NCBI GenBank assembly: GCA_036003705.1
Contig: DASYSE010000052.1
Location: 1-46,708 of the forward strand
DNA: 46,708 nucleotides
Source of the DNA: CALGFH01 sp036003705
GTDB taxonomy: Bacteria > Actinomycetota > CALGFH01
Reading direction: 5' to 3'
Program-made: the position numbers and the translations under genes
Part shown: positions 25,164-32,013 of the stretch, one piece after another
Layout: each line of letters begins with the position of its first letter
How positions within the stretch are numbered: the first letter of the stretch is position 1
The notes under the pieces: generated by a model
Databases searched by the model: none
Seen by the model: only the letters and a program-made list of their open reading frames with translations
Told to the model about the DNA's origin: nothing

Positions 25164-26083
25164 TGCGGGATCCGGTCCAGCGCAACGTACCGCCCCGGCT
25201 TGGTGGCGGCGGGGGAGCGGCCGCAGCCTCCGGTCCGCAGGCCGAGCAGTCCGGCTCGACCGGGACGATGAGCATCGGTGAGGTGCTGGGGATCCTCAAG
25301 CCGGAGTTCCCCGACATCACCGTGTCCAAGATCCGCTTCCTGGAGGGCGCCGGGTTGGTCCAGCCCGACCGCTCGGCCTCCGGCTACCGCAAGTTCTCCG
25401 AGGAGGATGTGGCCCGGCTGCGGTTCGTGCTCCGTGCCCAGCGCGACCAGTACCTCCCCCTGCGGGTGATCCGCCAGCGCCTGGCCGACCTCGAGCAGGT
25501 CGGGGGGCTGGAGGTCAGGGGCGGACCGGCTCCCGGCCCCGCGGCCCCGCCGGTCTCGGCCGACGCGCCCGGCCCGGCAGGGCCAGGCGAGGCATCCGCC
25601 GCGGCGTCCCCGGCGCGAACGCCGGATCCCGACCGGCAGCCACAGCGCCCGGCTGCGGTGGCCTTCGGGGCCGCCCCGCCGTCCGATGCCCAGTTCACCC
25701 GCGACGAGCTCTGCCGGGCCGCCGGCGCCACCGTCGAACAGCTGCTCGAGCTGGAGTCCTTCGGTCTGGTCAGCGCCCGCGGGAGCGGCGAGCGGGGGGC
25801 CTGGTACGGGGGGGACGACCTGCTGCGGCTGCGGCTGGCCCGTGAGCTGGCCGACTACGGCCTGGAAGCGCGCCACCTGCGCATGTACCGGCAATTCGCG
25901 GAGCGCGAGGCGGCCTTGTTCGAGCAGGTGGTGGCTCCGCTGATCCGCCAGCGCAACCCCGAGGCCCGGGCAAGGGCCCGCGATACCATCGAGGCGCTGG
26001 CCCAGCTCGGCGGCCGCATGCGCGACCTGGCCCTGCGATCGGCGGTGCACGGCCTGGTCGAGACGCGCGAGACCCACCGATGA
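25163..26083 (+). CDS. MerR-family regulator (Rv1828-like)
   Basis: 306 residues. After about 38 disordered residues comes a MerR winged helix (TMSIGEVLGILKPEFPDITVSKIRFLEGAGLVQPDRSASGYRKF split over about 37-82). A Pro/Ala linker follows (about 120-175), then a second helical domain (about 180-305) with FTRDELCRAAGATVEQLLELESFGLV, which looks like another MerR-type reader lacking an effector pocket I recognise. ATG 25163 overlaps the garA stop codon. The homologous gene follows garA in mycobacteria. Target and signal are unknown. Confidence 0.86.
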   Translation: MRDPVQRNVPPRLGGGGGAAAASGPQAEQSGSTGTMSIGEVLGILKPEFPDITVSKIRFLEGAGLVQPDRSASGYRKFSEEDVARLRFVLRAQRDQYLPLRVIRQRLADLEQVGGLEVRGGPAPGPAAPPVSADAPGPAGPGEASAAASPARTPDPDRQPQRPAAVAFGAAPPSDAQFTRDELCRAAGATVEQLLELESFGLVSARGSGERGAWYGGDDLLRLRLARELADYGLEARHLRMYRQFAEREAALFEQVVAPLIRQRNPEARARARDTIEALAQLGGRMRDLALRSAVHGLVETRETHR

Positions 26084-26091
26084 CCCGGGGT

Positions 26092-26131
26092 TAGTCGCCT
26101 TGTCAACGTAGCAACATGTCAACAAATCGCC
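26092..26131 (-). repeat. Octamer-phased array spanning the carboxypeptidase start codon
   Basis: Five consecutive minus-strand units, four with GAY cores: ggcGATtt (26124-26131), gttGACat (26116-26123), gttGCTac (26108-26115), gttGACaa (26100-26107) and ggcGACta (26092-26099). The plus-strand ATG at 26116 is the first three bases of a unit. Confidence 0.8.
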
Positions 26132-27648
26132 AAAACGGCAGGCCGCGGGGATCGCCCTTGGTGCTGGTTGACACCGCGTGGGTGGCGGGTGCCGCCCGGG
26201 TGCTGGTTGACGCCGCATGGGCGCGAAGATCGCCTCGGGTGCTGCTGGTCGCGGCAGCGCTGCTGGCGTCGACCCTGGCCCCCGCCGCCTCCGCCGGTGC
26301 CCGGCCGGTGGAGGGGCTGCCAGGCGGGCCCGGGTCGGTGGGAGCCCTGTCGGGTGGGCCGGGGTCGGTGGCGGCTGGTCGTCAGGGGCGACCGGGTGGG
26401 CTGCCTGGCGGGGTGTCGGTCCTCGGGGAGGCTGGGCTTCTCCAGCCGGTGTTGCCGGCGGTTTCGGGGGGAGCGGTGGCTGCGCCTCGGGTGCTGGCGA
26501 GGGCGGCGATCCTGGCCGATGAGGCGACCGGGCAGGTGCTGTTCGAGCGGGATGCGCGCCTGCCCCGGGCAATGGCCTCCACCACCAAGATCATGACCGC
26601 CCTGCTCGCCCTCGAGCGGCTCGACGAACGGCGGGTGGTCACCATTGGCTCCGGGCCACCCCGGATCGGCGAGGAGTCGCTCAGGCTCCGGCAGGGCGAG
26701 CGCCTGACCGTTCGCCAGCTCCTCCTCGGCCTCATGGTGAAGAGCGCCAACGACGCCGCGGTGGCGCTGGCCGAGGCGGTCGACGGCAGCGAGGCGGCCT
26801 TCGTCCGGCGCATGAACCGCAAGGCGGCCGCGCTCCGGCTGGCCGCAACCCACTACGTGACGCCCTACGGGCTCGACCGTCCCGGCCACCAGACCAGCGC
26901 CCGGGACCTGGCCCGCCTCTGGGAGGCGGCCATGGGCCGGGCCGACTTCCGGTCCCTGGTCGCCACCAAGGCCGCGCGGCTGCCCGGCAGACCTCTATCA
27001 CTTCGTCGATTTGTCACCTCGAACCGGCTGCTCGGCTCCTACCGGTGGACGGTCGGGGGGAAGACCGGCTTCACCAACCGGGCCGGTCGCTGCCTGGTCG
27101 CCTCGGCCAGCCGCGGGGGCCGCCGGCTGGTCGCGGTCGCGCTCGGCTCACCCAACGCCTTCGCCGACGTGCAGGCCCTGTTCGAGCACAGCTTCTCCAA
27201 GTTCGTCCGTGTCCGCCTGGCCGGGCGGGGGCAGCCGGTGTCGCCTGTGGCTGGCCGCCCGGCCGCGCTCCAGGTCGACGCCGACACCGACGCCCTGGTC
27301 CGGCTGGATCAGCTCGACCGGCTCCGTCTCTCGGTCGGCCCGGTTCCGGCCGGCTCGGGCGCCACCACCCCGGCATGGTTCGTGAGCGGGCAGCGCCGTC
27401 TGGTCCGGGTCCTCCTGGCCCGTCTCCCCGCGGCCGGCCCCCCGCCGAGCTCCACCCTGGTCCCACCCTCCTTGTCCACCTCCCCTGGGACCACCCCGGG
27501 CCCCAGCGGGGGCTCCGGGACGGCCGCCGGGTCCGGGATTCCACCCGGCGCGACCTTGACCGCGGGCGCGGTCGTCCGGGTCTGGCCGGTGCCGCCCGGC
27601 GCCCCGGCCCCCGCGATCGACCCGTTCCTGCGCCGCGACCCGTCGTGA
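26116..27648 (+). CDS. D-alanyl-D-alanine carboxypeptidase (peptidase S11)
   Basis: Exported penicillin-binding protein that trims the terminal D-Ala of peptidoglycan stem peptides. The catalytic triad of motifs is complete: Ser155-X-X-Lys158 (MASTTKIM), Ser210-X-Asn212 (KSANDAA) and Lys316-Thr-Gly (GGKTGFT). A hydrophobic export signal is at about 42-60 (VLLVAAALLASTLAPAASA). It is followed by a Gly-rich linker to about 125 and, after the enzyme domain, a Pro/Thr/Ser-rich C-terminal tail. ATG 26116 lies in an octamer array with no ribosome site; GTG 26161 or 26200 are alternatives that would give a more usual signal peptide. The stop overlaps hpt. One stretch of 24 bp inside the gene is itself an octamer array. 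Confidence 0.93.
   Translation: MSTNRQNGRPRGSPLVLVDTAWVAGAARVLVDAAWARRSPRVLLVAAALLASTLAPAASAGARPVEGLPGGPGSVGALSGGPGSVAAGRQGRPGGLPGGVSVLGEAGLLQPVLPAVSGGAVAAPRVLARAAILADEATGQVLFERDARLPRAMASTTKIMTALLALERLDERRVVTIGSGPPRIGEESLRLRQGERLTVRQLLLGLMVKSANDAAVALAEAVDGSEAAFVRRMNRKAAALRLAATHYVTPYGLDRPGHQTSARDLARLWEAAMGRADFRSLVATKAARLPGRPLSLRRFVTSNRLLGSYRWTVGGKTGFTNRAGRCLVASASRGGRRLVAVALGSPNAFADVQALFEHSFSKFVRVRLAGRGQPVSPVAGRPAALQVDADTDALVRLDQLDRLRLSVGPVPAGSGATTPAWFVSGQRRLVRVLLARLPAAGPPPSSTLVPPSLSTSPGTTPGPSGGSGTAAGSGIPPGATLTAGAVVRVWPVPPGAPAPAIDPFLRRDPS
26161..26277 (+). repeat. 39-bp tandem repeat in the carboxypeptidase N-terminus
   Basis: Units begin at 26161, 26200 and 26239. The first two share GTGCTGGTTGAC and GCCGC(A/G)TGGG; the third has diverged and encodes the signal peptide core. 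Each encodes 13 residues (VLVDTAWVAGAAR, VLVDAAWARRSPR, VLLVAAALLASTL). Confidence 0.7.
26995..27018 (-). repeat. 24-bp octamer array inside the carboxypeptidase gene
   Basis: Three minus-strand units in phase, all with GAY cores: ggtGACaa (27011-27018), atcGACga (27003-27010) and agtGATag (26995-27002). On the coding strand they give the AT-rich codons for LSLRRFVT, unlike the G/C-ending codons on both sides. 24 bp is both three octamers and eight codons. Confidence 0.6.
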
Positions 27649-28343
27649 CCCCTACCGACGAACCCACCCCGCGTCCGACCCCAGCTCCGCCGCCCGGCCC
27701 ATCCATCGCCCCGGGTGGCGCGGCAGGCGCTCCGGCCTCGGCGGGTGAGGAAAGGGCGGTACGGCTGCTGGTGGATCGGGAGGCCCTGCAGGGGCGGGTG
27801 GCCGAGCTGGGGGCCGAGCTGCGGGCCGACTACCAGGGCGTGGAGCCGATCCTGGTGTCGGTGCTGCGGGGCGGCGTGGTGTTCCTGGCCGACCTGGTGC
27901 GGGCGGCGGCGATGCCGTGCCTGGTGGACTTCATGGCGATCTCCCGGTTCGACGCGTCGGAGGACACCGGGGTGGTCCGGATCGAGAAGGACCTCGACCT
28001 GGACCTGTCCGGCGCGCACGTGCTGGTCGTCGAGGACATCGTGGACACCGGGCTGACCCTGACCTACCTGCTGCGGGTGCTGGCCGCCCGCGGGCCGGCC
28101 AGCCTGCGGGTCTGTGCCCTGCTGGACAAGCGCGCCCGGCGCATCGTCGACGTCCCCCTGTCCTACGTGGGGTTCGAGGTCCCGGACCTGTTCGTCGTCG
28201 GCTATGGGCTCGACCTGGACGAGCGCGAGCGGGGAAGAAGCGAGCTCCTGGCGATCGACGATCTGGAGGCCGTACGCCACGATCCAGGCCTGCTCGACCT
28301 CCCGACCAGGACAGATGGGACCTGGAGGCCTCCCAGTCCGTGA
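27645..28343 (+). CDS. hpt: Hypoxanthine-guanine phosphoribosyltransferase
   Basis: Purine salvage enzyme joining hypoxanthine or guanine to PRPP. About 232 residues. The PRPP loop VLVVEDIVDTGLTLTYL and the first phosphate loop VLRGGVVFLADLVR are clear, as are LVDFMAISRF and the C-terminal FVVGYGLDLDERER that binds the purine. GTG 27645 overlaps the carboxypeptidase stop (GTGA). About 38 Pro/Ala-rich residues precede the conserved domain. Confidence 0.94.
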   Translation: MTPTDEPTPRPTPAPPPGPSIAPGGAAGAPASAGEERAVRLLVDREALQGRVAELGAELRADYQGVEPILVSVLRGGVVFLADLVRAAAMPCLVDFMAISRFDASEDTGVVRIEKDLDLDLSGAHVLVVEDIVDTGLTLTYLLRVLAARGPASLRVCALLDKRARRIVDVPLSYVGFEVPDLFVVGYGLDLDERERGRSELLAIDDLEAVRHDPGLLDLPTRTDGTWRPPSP

Positions 28344-28394
28344 GGGTGTGGGCGTGCAACCTTCGCTCGGTATGTCGCATCGGCTCGGGGCGTC

Positions 28395-28403
28395 TGATAG
28401 CCT
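28395..28403 (+). promoter_or_regulatory. Extended -10 element upstream of the DUF151 gene
   Basis: TG-A-TAGCCT (28395-28403), without a convincing -35. It predicts a transcript start near 28410, coinciding with a GTG, so either a leaderless GTG start or a 57-nt leader to TTG 28467. Confidence 0.4.
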
Positions 28404-28466
28404 CGGGCCGTGCAGCAAGCGCCCGGCCGGGCGCCAGGAACCTTCGACGCCCGAGGGGGTTTCGCG

Positions 28467-28940
28467 TTGGTCGAGCTGACCCTCGTCGGCGTCAGGATCG
28501 AGCTTCCAACCCAGACGCCGATCGTGCTCCTCAAGGAGCGCGATGGTGAGCGCTTCCTCCCGATCTGGATCGGCAACGTCGAGGCGACCGCCATCGCCTT
28601 CGCGCTCCAGGGAGTGGCCACCCAGCGTCCGCTCACCCACGACCTGCTCAAGAACCTGCTGGACGAGCTGGTGGTGTCCATCGAGCGGGTGGTGATCACC
28701 GAACTCAAGGAGGGCACCTTCTACGCCACCATCGAGCTGCGGCAGAACGGCTCCAAGTTCTCGGTGTCGAGCCGGCCGAGCGACGCGATCGCCCTCGCGG
28801 TGCGGGCCAACACGCCCATCTACGCCGAGGAGGACGTGCTCAGCGAGGCCTCCATCCTCATCAAGAGCGACGACGAGGAGCGCGAGGTGGAGAAGTTCCG
28901 GGAGTTCCTCGACCAGGTGAGCCCGGAGGATTTCGAGTAG
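28467..28940 (+). CDS. Bifunctional nuclease family protein (DUF151)
   Basis: About 157 residues of the DUF151/BFN family, described as nuclease in Thermotoga and plants. Visible signatures are VGVRIELPTQTPIVLLKE, FLPIWIGNVEATAIAFALQGV, RPLTHDLLKNLL, and SSRPSDAIALAVRANTPIYAEEDVL, with a short acidic C-terminal helix. TTG 28467 is chosen because GAGGGGG lies 7 nt upstream and the mycobacterial homologue (Rv1829) starts at the same point; GTG 28410 is the alternative. It is flanked by two MerR genes as in Rv1828-1830, except that the carboxypeptidase and hpt are inserted. Molecular role here is unknown. Confidence 0.88.
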   Translation: MVELTLVGVRIELPTQTPIVLLKERDGERFLPIWIGNVEATAIAFALQGVATQRPLTHDLLKNLLDELVVSIERVVITELKEGTFYATIELRQNGSKFSVSSRPSDAIALAVRANTPIYAEEDVLSEASILIKSDDEEREVEKFREFLDQVSPEDFE

Positions 28941-28993
28941 GTCTGGGTGGGTTTCACCCTCTGCTGGAGGTCGAGAGATCGCAGGTCGGTAAC

Positions 28994-29037
28994 GGTGAGC
29001 TCACCTCGTTGACGCGACCGACCAGGACCCCTAGGCT
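28994..29037 (+). promoter_or_regulatory. Promoter and palindromic operator candidate for second merR
   Basis: TTGACG (29009-29014), 17-bp spacer, TAGGCT (29032-29037). A perfect 12-bp palindrome GGTGAGCTCACC (28994-29005) abuts the -35, a fitting site for autoregulation by the MerR protein. Confidence 0.6.
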
Positions 29038-29087
29038 GGACGTCACATCGTTGTAATTCTACGCCGGGTCCGGCAAGGAGGAACTGG

Positions 29088-29738
29088 ATGGCCGCGCGCT
29101 CCTCCCCGGCGCCATCGGAGCCGGGCTTCCGCGGCCCCACCGTCATCAAGCTGGTCGGCATCACCTATCGGCAGCTCGACTACTGGGCCAGGACCGGCCT
29201 GGTCACGCCGTCGGTGCGGGCGGCGGACGGGTCGGGCACCCAGCGGCTGTACAGCTTCACCGACGTGGTCGAGCTGCGCATCATCAAGCGCCTGCTGGAC
29301 GCCGGCGTGTCCCTGCGGCAGATCCGCGACGCGATCGGCTACCTGCGGGCGGAGTCCGGGGGCAAGCCGCTCAGCGACGTCACCCTGATGTCGGACGGCC
29401 ACCGCATCTACGCCTGCCACTCCGGCGAGGAGATCGTGGACGTCCTCTCCCACGGCCAGGCGGTGTTCGGCATCGCCGTCGGGCGGGTCTGGGCCGACAC
29501 CGAGGGCGACCTGGCCCATCTGCCCGGCGACCAGCCGGCCGCCGACGGGTCGCCGACGGCGTCCCCCGCCGACGGGTCGGCGACCGCGCCACCCGCGCCG
29601 GCCGTCGCCGAGTTGGCCGCTGGAATGCCGGGTGCCGGGTCGCCACCCGCGCCTCAGGCGGACGCGCCCCAGGCAGCCGTCGCCGAGGCGGCCGGCGGGC
29701 TCCCGCCCCGAGCCGCGCCCCCGGGGACCCAAGGCTAG
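29088..29738 (+). CDS. MerR-family regulator (Rv1830-like)
   Basis: 216 residues. The MerR winged helix (about 12-80) reads IKLVGITYRQLDYWARTGLVTPSV, SFTDVVELRIIKRLLDAGVSLRQIRDAI. A short beta-rich region follows (about 95-150: LMSDGHRIYACHSGEEIVDVLSHGQAVFGIAVGRVW). The tail is Pro/Ala-rich. It lacks conserved metal-binding cysteines. ATG 29088 has an excellent ribosome site (AAGGAGG). Placement beside the DUF151 gene and upstream of gcvP matches Rv1829-1832. I recall mycobacterial homologues being linked to growth control, but I cannot assign a signal. Confidence 0.88.
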   Translation: MAARSSPAPSEPGFRGPTVIKLVGITYRQLDYWARTGLVTPSVRAADGSGTQRLYSFTDVVELRIIKRLLDAGVSLRQIRDAIGYLRAESGGKPLSDVTLMSDGHRIYACHSGEEIVDVLSHGQAVFGIAVGRVWADTEGDLAHLPGDQPAADGSPTASPADGSATAPPAPAVAELAAGMPGAGSPPAPQADAPQAAVAEAAGGLPPRAAPPGTQG

Positions 29739-29746
29739 CGCCGGCC

Positions 29747-30403
29747 ATGGCCACCAGCGCGGAAGCGACTCGGCCGGCCGACCAGATCACCTTCGCCCAC
29801 AACTCCGAGCGCCAGTTCGCGCGCCTGCTCGACTTCTACCGCGTCGAATGGGAGTACGAGCCGACCGCCTTCCCGATCGAGTGGGACCCCGCCGGCCGGC
29901 CGGTCCAGTTGTTCCGGCCCGACTTCTACCTGCCCGGGTTCCGGCTCTACATCGAGATCACCACGCTCAACCAGCGGCTGGTGACCAAGAAGAACCGCAA
30001 GGTGCGACGACTGCGCGAGCTCTATCCCGACGTCCGCATCAAGGTCCTCTACCAGCGCGACTACCTGTCGCTGCTGGCCAAGTACGGCTTGGAGCCCCCG
30101 AGCCAGATGGCCGACCTGGGGGGGACAGCCGGCCCGATCGCCGGGCCGGGGCCGGTGGTGGCCGGCGCCAGCCCGGACGCCGGGGGCGCAGCCGCCGGCC
30201 TGGCGAAATCGGGGTGGGGGGGAGGAGGCCGGCGCTGGGGTGCGGCCGAGCGGGCGCGGGCGGCCGGGCGGCCCAGGGTGGTGCCGGAGCCGCCCCAGGC
30301 GGCACCGCTGCCGGCCGATCCCGAGCTCGTGCGGCTCGCCCAGGTGCCGCTGCCGGCCGAGGTCGCCCGGCGGGGCGCATCGGCGGCCAAGCGGGCCGGC
30401 TGA
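29747..30403 (+). CDS. Uncharacterised protein with PD-(D/E)XK-like nuclease core
   Basis: 218 residues. Residues about 15-125 are conserved-looking: an Asn-Ser-Glu-Arg-Gln-Phe helix, then RPDFYLPGFRLYIEITTLNQ with Asp and Glu spaced as in PD-(D/E)XK nucleases, then KKNRKVRRLRELYP with Lys/Arg and KVLYQRDYLSLLAKYGL. The normal E-X-K reads E-I-T, so the catalytic Lys may come from the following helix, as in some members, or be missing. The last 90 residues are Gly/Ala/Pro-rich and likely disordered. It follows the MerR gene by 8 nt and precedes gcvPA. I do not recognise a named family; nuclease activity is inference. Confidence 0.7.
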   Translation: MATSAEATRPADQITFAHNSERQFARLLDFYRVEWEYEPTAFPIEWDPAGRPVQLFRPDFYLPGFRLYIEITTLNQRLVTKKNRKVRRLRELYPDVRIKVLYQRDYLSLLAKYGLEPPSQMADLGGTAGPIAGPGPVVAGASPDAGGAAAGLAKSGWGGGGRRWGAAERARAAGRPRVVPEPPQAAPLPADPELVRLAQVPLPAEVARRGASAAKRAG

Positions 30404-30493
30404 TCGCGCCGCGGCGCCGCGGCGTTGCGGCGGCTCGGAGGGCGGTGGTTCAATCGCCGCGCCCTGGCGACCGCTGGGAACCGCCAGAATCTT

Positions 30494-30533
30494 GTAGACA
30501 AAACTCTAAGTAGACAAATCTCTACGTCGATCC
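30494..30533 (+). repeat. Octamer-phased array upstream of gcvPA
   Basis: Five units in phase: gtaGACaa (30494), aacTCTaa (30502), gtaGACaa (30510), atcTCTac (30518) and gtcGATcc (30526). The first four form two 16-bp tandem units alternating GAC and TCT cores. It ends where a GC-rich hairpin begins. Confidence 0.75.
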
Positions 30534-30575
30534 CACCGGGGGGAGGCGCCGGCCGCACGCCGCCGGCCCGGTGGG
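30532..30575 (+). promoter_or_regulatory. GC-rich stem-loop in the gcvPA leader
   Basis: Arms CCCACCGGG (30532-30540) and CCCGGTGGG (30567-30575) are perfectly complementary, with a second inner pairing between two GCCGGC blocks. It ends 25 nt before the TTG start. I looked for glycine riboswitch core sequences here and did not find them. Confidence 0.55.
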
Positions 30576-30600
30576 GCCGCGTGGTCAGGAAGGGGAGCGG

Positions 30601-32013
30601 TTGAGCTACCAGCCCCACACCAGTGAGGACGTCAGGCGGATGCTGGCCACCCTCGGGCTCGACGACGTCGACCAGCTGTTCAAGCCCATCCCCTCGGACC
30701 TACGGGCCCCGGCCGACCTCGACCTGCCCCGGCCCCACGCCGAGCAGGAGGTGGCGGCCGAGCTCGGCCGGCTGGCAGCGCGCAACCGGCACCTGGACGA
30801 GCTGACCTGCTTCCTCGGCGCCGGCGTGTACGACCACTACGTGCCGGCCGCCGTCTGGTACCTGGCCGGCCGGGGCGAGTTCGCCACCTCCTACACCCCC
30901 TACCAGCCGGAGATGAGCCAGGGCGTGCTCCAGGCCCTGTTCGAGTACCAGACGCTGATCAGCGAGCTGACCGGCCTGGAGGTCTCCAACGCCTCGCTGT
31001 ACGACGGCGCCTCGGCGGTGGCCGAGGCCGCGACCATGGCGGTCGCGGCCACCCGGCGCAGCGAGCTGCTGGTCAGCGCGGCGGTCGCCCCGCGGGTGCG
31101 CGAGCTGCTGGAGACCTACAGCCGGGGACTGGACATCAAGCTGGTCGAGATCGGCGCGCTGGACGGCCAGACCGACCTGGAGGAGGTGCGCGGCAAGGCC
31201 AGCGATCAGACCGCCGCGGTGCTGCTCGCGCAGCCCAACTTCTTCGGCGTGGTCGAGGACGTGGCGGCCGCGGCCGAGCTCTCCAACGGGGTCGGGGCCC
31301 GGCTGCTGGTCAGCTTCGACCCGCTGACCGCCGGGGTGCTGGAGCCGCCCGGCCGGCTCGGCGCCGACATCGTGGTCGGGGAGGGCCAGGGGCTCGGCAA
31401 CCACCCCAACTTCGGCGGGCCGGCGTTCGGGTTCCTGGCCTGCCGGCCTGAGGATGTGCGGCGGCTGCCCGGCCGGCTGGTCGGCGAGACCCTCGACACC
31501 GCCGGGCGGCGGGCCTTCGTGCTCACCCTCCAGGCCCGCGAGCAGCACATCCGACGCGAGAAGGCGACCAGCAACAACTGCACCAACCAGACCCTGAACG
31601 CCATCGCGGCCGCCGTGTACCTCAGCTGGCTCGGACCGCAGGGGCTGGAGGAAGTGGGGCAGCTGTGCCTGCGGGCGGCCCGGTACGCGGCCGACCGGCT
31701 GGCCCGGATCCCCGGGGTCCGGTTGGCCTTCCCCGAGCAGCCGTTCGTCAAGGAGTTCGTGGTCCGGCTGCCGGCCGACCCGGCCGAGGTCAGCCGCCGC
31801 ATGGTCGACCACGGCCTGCTCGCCGGCCTCCCCCTGACCGGCCTGGCTCCGGGCCTGGAGGACGGCCTGCTGGTCGCCGTGACCGAGCGCCGGACCAAGG
31901 CCGACGTCGACCGGCTGGCCGACGCCCTGGCCGCGGTCCTGGCCGACCTGGGTGCCGACCGGGCCGAAGGCGCTGGCGATGGGCGGCGCAAGGGCGAGGA
32001 GGTGGCCCGGTGA
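30601..32013 (+). CDS. gcvPA: Glycine dehydrogenase (decarboxylating) subunit 1
   Basis: N-terminal half of the P protein of the glycine cleavage system, which decarboxylates glycine and loads the methylamine on GcvH. 470 residues, slightly long for the roughly 450 of the family because of a charged tail. Hallmarks: HTSEDVRRMLATLG, FLGAGVYDHYVPAAV, SYTPYQPEMSQGVLQALFEYQT, and REQHIRREKATSNNCTNQTLNAI. TTG 30601 is preceded by GGGGAG; the frame opens at GTG 30571 without similarity. It overlaps gcvPB (GTGA). Subunit 1 lacks the PLP lysine, as expected. Confidence 0.95.
   Translation: MSYQPHTSEDVRRMLATLGLDDVDQLFKPIPSDLRAPADLDLPRPHAEQEVAAELGRLAARNRHLDELTCFLGAGVYDHYVPAAVWYLAGRGEFATSYTPYQPEMSQGVLQALFEYQTLISELTGLEVSNASLYDGASAVAEAATMAVAATRRSELLVSAAVAPRVRELLETYSRGLDIKLVEIGALDGQTDLEEVRGKASDQTAAVLLAQPNFFGVVEDVAAAAELSNGVGARLLVSFDPLTAGVLEPPGRLGADIVVGEGQGLGNHPNFGGPAFGFLACRPEDVRRLPGRLVGETLDTAGRRAFVLTLQAREQHIRREKATSNNCTNQTLNAIAAAVYLSWLGPQGLEEVGQLCLRAARYAADRLARIPGVRLAFPEQPFVKEFVVRLPADPAEVSRRMVDHGLLAGLPLTGLAPGLEDGLLVAVTERRTKADVDRLADALAAVLADLGADRAEGAGDGRRKGEEVAR

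Noticed and set aside
25734..25749. Near SOS box TCGAAC-AGCT-GCTCGA inside the MerR coding region
   Set aside because: One mismatch, no promoter beside it, and the codons (VEQLLE) explain it.
30404..30600. Glycine riboswitch upstream of gcvPA
   Set aside because: None of the conserved glycine aptamer core segments could be found.
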